Shown here one piece after another: positions 1 to 8,713 of a stretch of 64,000 nucleotides of DNA. The stretch's first letter is position 1; each line of letters opens with the position of its first letter. Location: the NCBI RefSeq assembly GCF_002572525.1, contig NZ_PDBS01000001.1:2604001-2668000 (forward strand), written 5' to 3'. The stretch is from Natrinema sp. CBA1119. GTDB taxonomy: Archaea; Halobacteriota; Halobacteria; Halobacteriales; Natrialbaceae. The notes under the pieces are model-generated. The model was not told the DNA's origin, did no database searches, and was given only the letters and a program-made list of their open reading frames with translations. The position numbers and the translations under genes are program-made.

Positions 1-911
1 TGGGGGGCGAAGATCACGAGAGCAAACGGCTCGGGAATCGATCGTTCGTCGACCGTGGAGAGGCCAGAGGGTGATCGTGCGCTCGTGTGAGAGTGGTAAA
101 ACACTCGCGGTGGCGGCGGAACACGCCCGTCGACGACCGTCTCGAAGCGGGTCTCCGGCGTCGACGACCCGTTTGGAACCGGGACGTGACGCGTCGCGTG
201 CAACCGGTTACTGCGTCGCTCACACGCGAGGAAGCCGCCCGCCTCGTGTGGGTGTTCCTCGGCGACGTGACTCTCGATAGAGCGACGTATACTCGACGAG
301 ATGACGATCCCTCGTACGGCCCACGGAAACACGGTATGAACTATCCGCGACTGCGGTACAGTCCTTTCGAAAGGCCAGTCAGTTCGGTCGAGCACGTCAA
401 TCGAAGCGGTCTCGCAGCTGGGCGACGGAGGGGCCGGTTCCCCGGCTTCGGTGTGGACTACTCGTTGCTAACAGCGCTCGGGCCTCCTCGTGGGTCGTCT
501 GACCGTTCCGAGCGTCGCCACAGATGAGCCGTGGTGTGAGGACGATCCGCAGCACCTGCAACACCGCGTGGATCAACGCGAAACCCGTCCCGTCGAACTC
601 GTCGGTCGGAAGCCGTCGATGGCGAAGGCGTTCGCGAGGACGAGCCCGTCGTCGAGGCCGAGCGTCGGGAGACTACAGCGGGCGCAGATCTAAATCGGTC
701 CCTCGAGATGTCTATGTTCGACGCGAAACCACCTGAGCCGGGCGGGACCGAAGGTCCTGCTGGAATGAAACGCCGGCCACGCTGCGAGCGTGTCGACAAC
801 GAGTCCGGAGCCGTCGTAGGAGTATGGTCGCGCTCGTCGGGATCCAGCCGGTGATAGCACAGTCGACACAGATCGAGTGGATGACTCGTTCGCCCTGCCT
901 TCGGGTATCAC
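1..911. other. gene-poor stretch with no confident gene
   Basis: I find no reading frame here with convincing protein character on either strand. The possible frames are short, rich in Arg and Ser, and look like chance frames in high-GC DNA. On the minus strand, pieces between about 400 and 915 read like fragments of small haloarchaeal proteins, for example a CVDC pair near 870 and an alanine-rich stretch near 600, but they lie in different frames. Next to a clear stress-protein remnant just downstream, this suggests decayed coding DNA rather than a regulatory region. This is inference. Confidence 0.4.
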
Positions 912-1127
912 TCACTCTGTTTCTCTCACAGTAATCACAGGAACGGGTGCCGACCGGAAAGTCTTCTCAGCTACACTGTCAAGCGTGATTCGCTCAGTAC
1001 CTCGTCTTCCCGTCGTTCCCATTACGAGAGCGTCGATACCGTTTGGTCCGACACAACCTAAGTTTGTTTCGACAGGCGATCCCTGCTCAAGACACCGGAC
1101 AGCGGCCGTGGTTCTTCGCTCCGTCAA
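912..1127 (-). pseudogene. truncated universal stress protein (UspA family)
   Basis: The 71-residue frame ends in the classic C-terminal half of a UspA domain: GIDALVMGTTGRRG followed by SVAEKTFRSAPVPVITV. These match the ATP-binding GxxG segment and last beta strand of the family. A normal UspA is about 140 residues, and the N-terminal half with the first strand and the Asp of the nucleotide pocket is missing. The residues before GIDALVMG are weakly conserved. It lies directly downstream of the glpK-linked membrane gene and is probably a relic, though a short expressed peptide cannot be excluded. Confidence 0.65.
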
Positions 1128-1156
1128 GACGGGGCGCAGTTACAGTCCGAATTCCG

Positions 1157-2230
1157 TCAGAGCCCGAGGTAGCCCGCGTTGGGGAGCACCCCGAGCAGAT
1201 AGAGGACGCCGAGAACGAACATGAACGCCGCGATGGCCATCGCCGGCGGGTCGACGTGTGTGCCGGAGTGCGAGTAGAACACGCGCTGGGAGAGTTCGCC
1301 GATGAGGGCGCTGATCGCGCCGAACGCACCGGCGACGAGTAGCACGATCGGGTCGCTCCCGACGGCCGACGCTGCGATCACCGCGCCCGTCGACCCCAAC
1401 AGCGTGATGTGGTGGGTGACGGGAATCTTCTCGACGCCGAGGTTGAGAAACAGCAGGCTCATCGCGGAAATCGCGTAGCCCAGGAAGATGCTCCCGGTCT
1501 CGAGCCAGATGAAGCCGCCGAGGATCCCGCCGACGATGCCGATGGCGGTGACGCCCGACCACTCGTACTGGTGTGGCAGCCAGGGTTCGGTCGTCAGCCG
1601 ATTGGTCTCGGTGCCGCCGTCGGCAGCCACGCGCTTCTCCTCGCGCTCGAAGGGCGACATGTCGAGAATGCTTGAGCCGCCGACCCTGCCCACGAGCGGG
1701 TAGCCGAACACGAGCCGGGCCAGGAAGGCGGTCGCCACGACCGAAAGTGCGATGTTGTCCGTCGGAAAGCCGAGTCCGGCCATCACCTGGGTGATGAGCA
1801 TGCCGAGGACGCCGAAGATCGCGCCGACCGCGAGGATGTCGGGCTTGGTTCCGAACGCGTACAAAATGTTCTTCCCGAAATGATAGTCCCAGTCGTCGGG
1901 TTCCATCTCGGGGTACTTCCGGCCGGCGTACGCCGTCGCGGCCACGCCGCCGGCGAACGCGATATGGGGACCGGTGACCGCGCCGAAGCCGATCGTCCCG
2001 GTGATGCCGGTCGCGATGGTACCGGCACCGACGGCATCGAGTCCGCCGAGTTCGCCCTCGAGGACGGCCAGCCCCTCGCCGAGGAAGACGACGAACCCCG
2101 TGAAGACGAACGCGGGCAGCGCCCCGAGGGCCGCGCCGAACGCGCCGCCGGCGAGGGCGGCAATGAGCAGGACGACGAACGCCTCGAGTTCCATCCCGAT
2201 GACGGGAACCTGGAGGAGTACCTGGAACAT
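1157..2230 (-). CDS. polytopic membrane protein linked to glycerol kinase (putative glycerol uptake protein)
   Basis: A 357-residue integral membrane protein with roughly nine or ten hydrophobic segments, many Gly/Ala-rich (for example residues 15-60 and 125-165), and a polar loop around residues 190-225. Its ATG follows the glpK stop after three bases, so the two are surely co-transcribed. Haloferax volcanii has a membrane gene in the same position behind glpK, proposed as a glycerol facilitator and sometimes called glpX (from memory). It lacks the NPA motifs of aquaglyceroporins, so transport is inferred only from topology and context. The minus-strand start at 2230 is preferred because it gives tight spacing to glpK. 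Confidence 0.85.
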   Translation of the reverse strand: MFQVLLQVPVIGMELEAFVVLLIAALAGGAFGAALGALPAFVFTGFVVFLGEGLAVLEGELGGLDAVGAGTIATGITGTIGFGAVTGPHIAFAGGVAATAYAGRKYPEMEPDDWDYHFGKNILYAFGTKPDILAVGAIFGVLGMLITQVMAGLGFPTDNIALSVVATAFLARLVFGYPLVGRVGGSSILDMSPFEREEKRVAADGGTETNRLTTEPWLPHQYEWSGVTAIGIVGGILGGFIWLETGSIFLGYAISAMSLLFLNLGVEKIPVTHHITLLGSTGAVIAASAVGSDPIVLLVAGAFGAISALIGELSQRVFYSHSGTHVDPPAMAIAAFMFVLGVLYLLGVLPNAGYLGL

Positions 2231-2233
2231 GGG

Positions 2234-3775
2234 TTACTCCTCCGCGTCTTGCGCCCAGTCGCGCGATCGGTCGACGGCGTCCGACCAGCGGTCGTAGCGC
2301 CGATCGGCGTCGTCCCGGTCCATCTCGGGTTCGAACTCCGCGTCGACCTGCCAGTTGCTCCGCAACTCGTCGGGATCGCTCCAGTAGCCGACCGCGAGTC
2401 CGGCCGCGTAGGCCGACCCCAGCGCCGTGGTCTCGTCGACGACGGGGCGAACGATCGCCGAGCCGATGATGTCCGACTGGAGCTGACAGAGGAAGTTGTT
2501 CTTGACCGCGCCGCCGTCGACCTTCAGCGAGCGCATCTCGATACCCGAGTCGGCCTCCATCGCCTCCGCGACGTCGCGCGTCTGGTAGGCGATCGACTCG
2601 AGGGTCGCGCGAACGACGTGTTCCTTGCGAGTGCCCCGTGTCATCCCGACGATGGTGCCGCGTGCGCGCTGGTCCCAGTGGGGCGCGCCCAGTCCCGTAA
2701 AGGCGGGAACGACGTAGACGCCGTCAGTCGTGTCGACGCTGCGGGCGAGCGACGCCGTTTCGGCTGGGTCGTCGATCAGCGTCATGTCCTCGAGCCACTC
2801 GATCGCCGCGCCCGTGACGAAGATCGACCCCTCGAGCGCGTACTGAACCGCCTCACCCGAGCGCTGGAAGCCGATCGTTGTCAGCAGACCGTGATCGCTC
2901 TCGACGGCCTCGTTACCGGTGTTCATCAGGAAGAACGAGCCGGTACCGTAGGTGTTCTTCGCGTCGCCGGCGTCGAAACAGGTCTGGCCGAACAGGGCCG
3001 CCTGCTGGTCGCCCAGCGCACCCGCGACCGGAATTTCGGCCTCGAGGAACCCGTCGGGGTCAGTCGACCCGTACGTTTCGTCGTCGCTCGAGGGGCGGAC
3101 CTCGGGCAACATCGCCTCGGGGATCGAGAACTCCGCGAGGAGGTCGTCGTCCCACGCGAGCTCGTGGATGTTGTACAGCATCGTCCGCGAGGCGTTCGTG
3201 ACCTCCGTAACGTGCTCGCCCGTGAGGTTGTAGATCAACCACGAGTCGATGGTCCCGAACAGGACCTCTCCCTCTTCCGCGCGGTCGCGGATGTCCTGTG
3301 GACGGGAGCGCTCGAGTTTGATCGGATCGGCGTTGTCGAGCAGCCACTCGGCTTTCGTCGCCGAGAAGTAGGCGTCGGCCTCGAGGCCGGTCTTGTCGCG
3401 GATGGTTTCGACCATTCCGTCGTCCTCGAGCTGTTCGACGCGGTCCGTCGTCCGTCGGTCCTGCCAGACGATGGCGTTGTGGACCGGCTTTCCGGAATCG
3501 GCGTCCCACAGCAGTGTCGTCTCCCGCTGGTTAGTCACCCCGATGGCCTCGAGCCGGTCGGGACCGATGTCCGCCTGCCCGAGCGCCCGTCGGATGACCT
3601 CTTTGGTGTTTTCCCAGATTTCCATCGGGTCGTGTTCGACCCAGCCGGGTTCCGGATAGATCTGTTCGTGTTTCTGGTAGGCGTTCGCGACGACCTGCCC
3701 TTCGTGATCGAAGACGATGAAGCGGGTCCCGGTCGTTCCCTGGTCGACCGCACCGACGTACGTGGATTCTGTCAC
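2234..3775 (-). CDS. glpK: glycerol kinase
   Basis: Glycerol kinase (513 residues, normal length) phosphorylates glycerol with ATP to sn-glycerol 3-phosphate in the cytoplasm. The FGGY-kinase N-terminal phosphate loop DQGTTGTR lies at residues 11-18, the substrate region with NQRET and WQDRRT follows, and the C-terminal domain carries the signature around KVDGGAVKNNFLCQ. It heads a minus-strand operon with the membrane gene at 1157-2230 and is divergent from glpABC, which oxidises its product. Glycerol is a major carbon source for haloarchaea. A 28-base palindrome surrounds a TATA-like stretch 26-53 bases before the start and may be an operator. Confidence 0.97.
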   Translation of the reverse strand: MTESTYVGAVDQGTTGTRFIVFDHEGQVVANAYQKHEQIYPEPGWVEHDPMEIWENTKEVIRRALGQADIGPDRLEAIGVTNQRETTLLWDADSGKPVHNAIVWQDRRTTDRVEQLEDDGMVETIRDKTGLEADAYFSATKAEWLLDNADPIKLERSRPQDIRDRAEEGEVLFGTIDSWLIYNLTGEHVTEVTNASRTMLYNIHELAWDDDLLAEFSIPEAMLPEVRPSSDDETYGSTDPDGFLEAEIPVAGALGDQQAALFGQTCFDAGDAKNTYGTGSFFLMNTGNEAVESDHGLLTTIGFQRSGEAVQYALEGSIFVTGAAIEWLEDMTLIDDPAETASLARSVDTTDGVYVVPAFTGLGAPHWDQRARGTIVGMTRGTRKEHVVRATLESIAYQTRDVAEAMEADSGIEMRSLKVDGGAVKNNFLCQLQSDIIGSAIVRPVVDETTALGSAYAAGLAVGYWSDPDELRSNWQVDAEFEPEMDRDDADRRYDRWSDAVDRSRDWAQDAEE

Positions 3776-4080
3776 TCGTATTCACCCGGTGTTGTGTAGC
3801 CACGCGACGATTTACTATTGGTCGCGTGATACCGGTAAACAATTTTGACGATCATTATAAACGTTTCTGAACGTGTCACAACATGACATAGAATCACTAG
3901 TAGGACTGGAATCCCGTAATAACGGTCCAGATACGGGAACACGACGGGTTCGAAGCCGTCAATCTGGCCGCCTGATCGTGTCGTCCCGCCGTAGACGAGC
4001 CGACCGCCACAGGAATTTACGGGTGTTTGGCTATCACCGATAAAATAATGGGAGGGGCGATCGTAGATGTGGACGAAGGG
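3776..4080. promoter_or_regulatory. divergent glpK / glpABC control region
   Basis: This 305-base gap separates divergent glpK and glpA and holds no gene. It is clearly AT-richer than its neighbours between 3809 and 3900. Visible elements are the palindrome CACGCGAC-N12-GTCGCGTG at 3801-3828, a shorter inverted repeat ACGTT-N4-AACGT near 3860-3875, the inverted repeat GACGG-GTTCGAA-GCCGTC near 3944-3961, and TATA-like stretches near 4014 and 4039 suited to glpA. In Haloferax the glp genes respond to glycerol; which of these sites a regulator binds cannot be told from sequence alone. Confidence 0.6.
3801..3828. promoter_or_regulatory. 28-bp palindrome flanking the putative glpK TATA box
   Basis: Two perfect 8-base arms, CACGCGAC and GTCGCGTG, are separated by 12 AT-rich bases. 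Read on the minus strand, those 12 bases form a TATA-like stretch about 35-45 bases before the glpK ATG, so a dimer bound to the arms would straddle the promoter core. This geometry fits an operator. That it binds a regulator is inference. Confidence 0.5.
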
Positions 4081-5799
4081 ATGGCAACCGATACGGAGGT
4101 CCTCGTTCTCGGCGGCGGCTCGACCGGCTGCGGTATCGCCCGCGATCTGGCGCGCCGCGGCCTCGAGGTCACGCTCGTCGAGCGAGGAACCCTCACAGAC
4201 GGAACGACCGGCCGGATGCACGGACTACTGCACAGCGGCGGGCGGTACGCGGTGTCCGACCGGGCCAGCGCGCGGGAGTGTATCGAGGAGAACGAGGTGC
4301 TCCGGGAGATCGCGGGCCACTGTGTCGAGGAGACCGGCGGCCTGTTCGTCCAGCGACCCGAGGACCCGGACGACTACTTCCGCGAGAAACTCGAGGGCTG
4401 TCGTGAGTGTGGGATCCCCGCTCGCGTGCTCTCGGGCGCGGAAGCCCGCGAGGTCGAACCGCATCTCGCGGCGGACGTGAAGCGAGCGATCGAGGTTCCC
4501 GACGGCGCGGTCGACCCGTTCCGGCTCTGCGTCGCGAACGCGATCGACGCCGAGACCAACGGCGCGCGGATCGAGACCCACGCGGAAGTGGTGGACCTCT
4601 TGCGCGACGGCGACGACATCTATGGGGTCGAAGTGCGCCACGATTCGGGGCCCGGAAAGCGTACGCAGGCGACAGCCGGGACGACCGAGGAGATCACCGC
4701 CGACTACGTCGTCAACGCGACCGGCGCGTGGGCCGGCCAGATCGGCGCGATGGCCGACCTCGAGATCGCGGTCCGGCCCTCCAAGGGCGTCATGACGATC
4801 ATGAACGTCCGGCAGGTCGACACGGTGATCAACCGCTGTCGACCAAAGGGCGACGCCGACATCGTGGTTCCCCACGAGACGACGGCGATCCTCGGGACGA
4901 CCGACGAGGAGGTCTCGGATCCGGACGACTACCCGGAAGCGGGGTGGGAGGTCGATCAGATGATCGACACCCTCTCGGAACTCGTCCCGATCCTCGAGGA
5001 GGCTCGAACGATCCGCTCGTTCTGGGGTGTCCGCCCGCTGTACGAGCCGCCGGGAACCGGCACCGAGGACCCGACCGACATCACGCGGGACTTCTTCCTG
5101 CTCGATCACGCCGACCGCGACGGCGTCTCGGGGATGTCGAGCATCGTCGGCGGCAAGTTCACCACCTACCGGGCGATGGCCGAGGAGATTTCCGACCACG
5201 TCTGTGAGAAACTCGGCGTGACCGCCGCCTGTACGACCGCCGAGGAACCCCTGCCCGGCAGCGAGAACGTCGAAACGCTCGAGGCCGGCATGGACGATTT
5301 CGGCCTGCGCTCGCCGGTGGCCCGCCGGAGCAAACAACGGTTGGGAAGTCGGGCGCGCGACGTGCTCGACACGGACCAGCCGAACCCGGTGCTCTGCCAG
5401 TGCGAGGGGGTAACGCGCGCGGAGGTTCGAGACGCGATCTCGCAGTCGGGCTCGGATCTGAACGCGGTTCGGATCCGGACGCGCGCCTCGATGGGGAACT
5501 GTCAGGGCGGCTTCTGCTGTCAGAATATGGCGAACGAACTTCACCCCGAGTACGACGAGGAGACGGTCCGCGAGGCGCTGGACGTCCTCTTTCAGGAGCG
5601 CTGGAAGGGCGAGCGCCACGCGCTGTGGGGCGAACAGCTCTCGCAGGCGATGCTTAACTACGCGCTGCACGCGGCGACGATGAACCGGGACCGCGATCCC
5701 GCGAGCGCGGACGCGGACACGGCGGCAATCGATTTCGCGGCCTTCGATAGCGGCCGGACCGAGGGGGACCGGATCGACGGCTCGCGGGGGGTCCGATAG
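4081..5799 (+). CDS. glpA: anaerobic-type glycerol-3-phosphate dehydrogenase, subunit A
   Basis: Catalytic FAD subunit (572 residues) of the membrane-associated GlpABC complex, which oxidises glycerol 3-phosphate to dihydroxyacetone phosphate and passes electrons to the quinone pool. The dinucleotide-binding loop GGGSTGCG is at residues 11-18, and the DAO-family fold continues to about residue 390. A BFD-like [2Fe-2S] domain follows, with LCQCEGVT near 438-446 and GNCQGGFCC near 472-480. I start at the ATG at 4081, where the family similarity begins. An in-frame ATG at 4048 would add 11 residues and cannot be excluded. glpB begins at the very next base after its stop. Confidence 0.95.
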   Translation: MATDTEVLVLGGGSTGCGIARDLARRGLEVTLVERGTLTDGTTGRMHGLLHSGGRYAVSDRASARECIEENEVLREIAGHCVEETGGLFVQRPEDPDDYFREKLEGCRECGIPARVLSGAEAREVEPHLAADVKRAIEVPDGAVDPFRLCVANAIDAETNGARIETHAEVVDLLRDGDDIYGVEVRHDSGPGKRTQATAGTTEEITADYVVNATGAWAGQIGAMADLEIAVRPSKGVMTIMNVRQVDTVINRCRPKGDADIVVPHETTAILGTTDEEVSDPDDYPEAGWEVDQMIDTLSELVPILEEARTIRSFWGVRPLYEPPGTGTEDPTDITRDFFLLDHADRDGVSGMSSIVGGKFTTYRAMAEEISDHVCEKLGVTAACTTAEEPLPGSENVETLEAGMDDFGLRSPVARRSKQRLGSRARDVLDTDQPNPVLCQCEGVTRAEVRDAISQSGSDLNAVRIRTRASMGNCQGGFCCQNMANELHPEYDEETVREALDVLFQERWKGERHALWGEQLSQAMLNYALHAATMNRDRDPASADADTAAIDFAAFDSGRTEGDRIDGSRGVR

Positions 5800-7113
5800 A
5801 TGGCGATCGAGGACGACGTCCTCGTCATCGGCGGCGGACTCGCCGGTGCGACCGCAGCGCTCGCCGCGACAGAGCGAGATGGAGACGTGCAAGTTCGGCT
5901 GGTTTCGTCCAAGCAGAGCACGCTTCGGCACGCGAGCGGGTTGATCGACGTTCTCGGATACACGCCGGCGGGCGACGGCCCGCTCGTGGATCCGTTCGAC
6001 GCGCTCGAGGGACTCCCCGACGGACACCCCTACGAGCGCATCGGGAGCGAGGCGGTCCGCGAGGCGCTCGAGTTCTTCGACGATATCGCGGGCGAGGCCT
6101 ACGACGGGGCCCACACCGACGCGAACGCGCTCGTCCCGACCCACGGCGGCACGGTCAAGCCGACCGCCAGATATCCGGTTTCGACCGCCGCTGGACTCGC
6201 GAGTGACGACCGCAACGCCCTGCTCGTCGGCTTCGAGACGCTGCCGGACTTCGAAGCGCCGCTGGCGGCGTCACACCTCGAGGCGGCGGGCGTCCCCTTC
6301 GAGGCCCGCGGGGTCACGGTTCAGTTCTCCGGCATCGCTCGAGACGACGCGAAGATCACGCGGTACGCGCACCTGCTCGACCACAACGAATCCGTAGCGA
6401 CGACGTTCGGTGAGACGACCGCCCGCGAGGCGCTCGCCGAGACCGTTCGCCCCCACCTCGAGGGCGAGTCCCGCGTGGGCTTCCCCGCGGTCCTCGGCGA
6501 CGAGCGCGCCGACGCGGTCAGAGCCGGCCTCGCGGACCGACTCGGCGTCGACGTCTTCGAGGTCCCGATGGGGCCGCCCAGCCTGCCCGGAATGCGACTC
6601 GAGGATCTCCTGTACGACGCGCTCGAGGAGCGGGGCGTCCGGGTGACGACGGGGGTTCCGGTCGTCGATTACGAGACCGACGCGGGCGAGACGGCCCCGA
6701 ACGGTCCCGAACGGATCGATCACGTTGTCGTCGACCGGAACGGCAGCGAGATTCCCCACCGCGCCGACCAGTACGTGCTCGCGACGGGCGGACTGGTCGG
6801 AAAGGGCGTCCGATCGGAGCGCGAGCGGGTGTTCGAACCGGTCTTCGACTGCCACGTCCCGCACGCGGCGGACCGCTACGACTGGTTCGTCGACGACGTC
6901 TTCAGCGACCAGCCCTACGCGCGGTTCGGGCTGCCGGTCGACCGCGACCTTCGCCCGCTCGACGCCGGCGACGAGCCCGAGTTTTCGAACCTCCGGGCGG
7001 CGGGTGCGGTGCTCGGCGGCTACGACTTCGCGGCGGAGAAATCGGGCGCCGGCGTCTCGCTCGCGACGGGCTACGTCGCGGGCCGGCGCGCCGCCTCGGA
7101 GGGCGAACGATGA
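5800..7113 (+). CDS. glpB: anaerobic-type glycerol-3-phosphate dehydrogenase, subunit B
   Basis: GlpB (437 residues) is the second flavoprotein-like subunit of GlpABC. The N-terminal Rossmann motif GGGLAGA is at residues 11-17, followed by the family segment on recognising a quinol-side partner (SKQSTLRHASGLIDVLGY). The C-terminal region RAAGAVLGGYDF with GAGVSLATGYVAGR closes the FAD-binding fold. The start directly abuts the glpA stop. Its own stop overlaps the ATG of a 52-residue frame that leads into glpC. Confidence 0.94.
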   Translation: MAIEDDVLVIGGGLAGATAALAATERDGDVQVRLVSSKQSTLRHASGLIDVLGYTPAGDGPLVDPFDALEGLPDGHPYERIGSEAVREALEFFDDIAGEAYDGAHTDANALVPTHGGTVKPTARYPVSTAAGLASDDRNALLVGFETLPDFEAPLAASHLEAAGVPFEARGVTVQFSGIARDDAKITRYAHLLDHNESVATTFGETTAREALAETVRPHLEGESRVGFPAVLGDERADAVRAGLADRLGVDVFEVPMGPPSLPGMRLEDLLYDALEERGVRVTTGVPVVDYETDAGETAPNGPERIDHVVVDRNGSEIPHRADQYVLATGGLVGKGVRSERERVFEPVFDCHVPHAADRYDWFVDDVFSDQPYARFGLPVDRDLRPLDAGDEPEFSNLRAAGAVLGGYDFAAEKSGAGVSLATGYVAGRRAASEGER

Positions 7114-7268
7114 AAGACGACGCGTGCGCCTCGAGCGGCGGAATCGAACGACGGGACGCACACGATCGGAGCCGGCCGACCGACACGAGCGGCACGGACG
7201 ATACGAACGGCACGGACGATACGAACGGAATGGACGGCGACAACCGACTGATTCAGCTAATTCAATGA
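7110..7268 (+). CDS. 52-residue linker ORF between glpB and glpC
   Basis: An ATG at 7110 overlaps the glpB stop as ATGA. The frame stays open for 52 codons and ends in a TGA that again overlaps the glpC start as ATGA. The product is highly polar and acidic/Thr-rich, with an exact 18-base tandem duplication at 7191-7226 that gives two GTDDTN units. I recognise no domain. It may be a real small protein, or a spacer kept in frame so that ribosomes moving off glpB can re-initiate at glpC. The double overlap supports translation; function is unknown. Confidence 0.45.
   Translation: MKDDACASSGGIERRDAHDRSRPTDTSGTDDTNGTDDTNGMDGDNRLIQLIQ
7191..7226 (+). repeat. two perfect 18-bp tandem copies
   Basis: The unit GGCACGGACGATACGAAC occurs twice in a row inside the glpB-glpC linker ORF. 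Being a multiple of three, it keeps the frame and adds a GTDDTN unit to the peptide. It is probably a recent slippage duplication. Confidence 0.9.
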
Positions 7269-8713
7269 GCGACGCAGAACGACCGACAGACGACCCAGCG
7301 GGCGACGACGAGTTCGAGCCGATTCAGGTCTTTCCCGAGGCCGAGGAGATGGACCTTCGGCCGGGCGCGGACGACTGCTACAAGTGCTCGACCTGCGACA
7401 CGAACTGTCCCGTCGCCGAGGTAGACGACGAGTTCCCCGGGCCGAAGTTCCAGGGCCCCGAGCAGTGGCGGCTCAAGCGCCAGGACGACCACGACATCGA
7501 CGACTCGGTGATGAAGTGCTCGAACTGCATGCGCTGTGACAGTGCCTGCCCATCGGACGTCCCTCTCTCCCAGATGCACAACACCGCTCGAGGGGAGTAC
7601 GTCGAGGAGCAGATGGACACGTTCTCGCGAGAGTACGTTCGGAATCGCATCCTCGCGAACTACCGCCGACTCGCCCCGCTCGGGTCGATGTTCCCACGGA
7701 CGACGAATTTCGTGATGGGGCTCTCCGCGACGCAGTGGCTGGGCGAGAAACTCCTCGGAATTACGAGCGAGCGGGAATTGCCGGCGTTCGCGACGGAGAC
7801 GTTTCGGGAGTGGTGGATGAAGCGAGGTGGCAACGCCACCTCGAAAAAGCGAGCGCAGAAGGCGCGAGTCGCGAGGGGCTCGGAGAGTCCCTCGGACCGT
7901 GCGAGCGGGCAGTCGGCCCGCGAGCAGACAGAGCGAGGCGGTGCACAGGTTCAAAGCGACGAGAAGCGCATCGCCTACTTCCACGGCTGCTACGCGAACT
8001 ACAACACGCCAGAGGTGGCCAAGGCCCTCGTGCGGGTCTACGAACATTTCGGCTACGAGATCATGGTTCCCGACCAGCACTGTTCGGGGACGCCGATGTT
8101 CGCCAACGGGATGCTCGAGGACGCGCGCCGGTCGGCTGAAACGAACGTCAGGGAACTCGCCGCGGCGCTCGCGGACGGCGCGGACGTCGTCGCCTCCTGC
8201 AGTTCGTGTTCGATGTCGATCCGGCAGGAGTACCCCGAACTGTTCGACTTCGAGGGATGCGAGGACGTCGCCGAGAACACCTGGGACGCCGTCGAGTACC
8301 TCCGGGTCCACGAGGACCTCGAGGGCGAACTCGAGGGGACGTCGATCGACGGGGCGCTTGCGGATTCGAACTTCGCCTACCACGCACCGTGTCACGCACG
8401 GAATCAGGGCCTCGATGGGCAGACGATGGAGGTGCTGGCGGCGATCGACGGCGTCGACGCCCACGATGTCGGCGACTCCTGTTCGGGGATCTCCGGAACC
8501 TACGGCTGGAAGGCCGAGAATTACGAAACATCCATGAAAATCGGGTCGGAAATGGTCGACCACATGGAAGATGCGGACGCGGAAACGGGACTCACGGAGT
8601 GTCCGACCTGCTCGATGCAGATGGAACACGGGACCGGCTACGAGATCACCCACACGCTCGAGGTGCTCGAGGCGGCGCTGGTCGGAACCGAGACGGGGGC
8701 AGACGCGCAGTAA
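7265..8713 (+). CDS. glpC: anaerobic-type glycerol-3-phosphate dehydrogenase, iron-sulfur subunit C
   Basis: GlpC (482 residues) is the electron-transfer and membrane-anchoring subunit of GlpABC. The first [4Fe-4S] motif has Cys38, 41, 44 and 48, and the second (CSNCMRCDSACP) starts near residue 86. Two CCG domains follow, around HGCYANYNTPEVAKALV and APCHARNQGLDGQTMEVL, ending with the CPTCSMQMEHG segment. A charged, Arg/Ser-rich linker near residues 195-230 is unusual and looks like a haloarchaeal insertion. The stop overlaps the next ATG as TAATG, so the AAA-type gene downstream is translationally coupled. Confidence 0.95.
   Translation: MSDAERPTDDPAGDDEFEPIQVFPEAEEMDLRPGADDCYKCSTCDTNCPVAEVDDEFPGPKFQGPEQWRLKRQDDHDIDDSVMKCSNCMRCDSACPSDVPLSQMHNTARGEYVEEQMDTFSREYVRNRILANYRRLAPLGSMFPRTTNFVMGLSATQWLGEKLLGITSERELPAFATETFREWWMKRGGNATSKKRAQKARVARGSESPSDRASGQSAREQTERGGAQVQSDEKRIAYFHGCYANYNTPEVAKALVRVYEHFGYEIMVPDQHCSGTPMFANGMLEDARRSAETNVRELAAALADGADVVASCSSCSMSIRQEYPELFDFEGCEDVAENTWDAVEYLRVHEDLEGELEGTSIDGALADSNFAYHAPCHARNQGLDGQTMEVLAAIDGVDAHDVGDSCSGISGTYGWKAENYETSMKIGSEMVDHMEDADAETGLTECPTCSMQMEHGTGYEITHTLEVLEAALVGTETGADAQ

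Noticed and set aside
1880-3799. 639-codon open frame on the plus strand over glpK
   Set aside because: It is antisense to a clear glycerol kinase and owes its length to high GC. The translation has no domain and is Arg/Val/Asp-rich.
3944-3961. tRNA T-arm-like GGTTCGAA in the glpK-glpA gap
   Set aside because: No acceptor, D or anticodon stem can be drawn around it; it is a simple inverted repeat.
4225-6144. 639-codon open frame on the minus strand over glpA and glpB
   Set aside because: Antisense shadow of two well-defined flavoprotein genes, with no recognisable motif.
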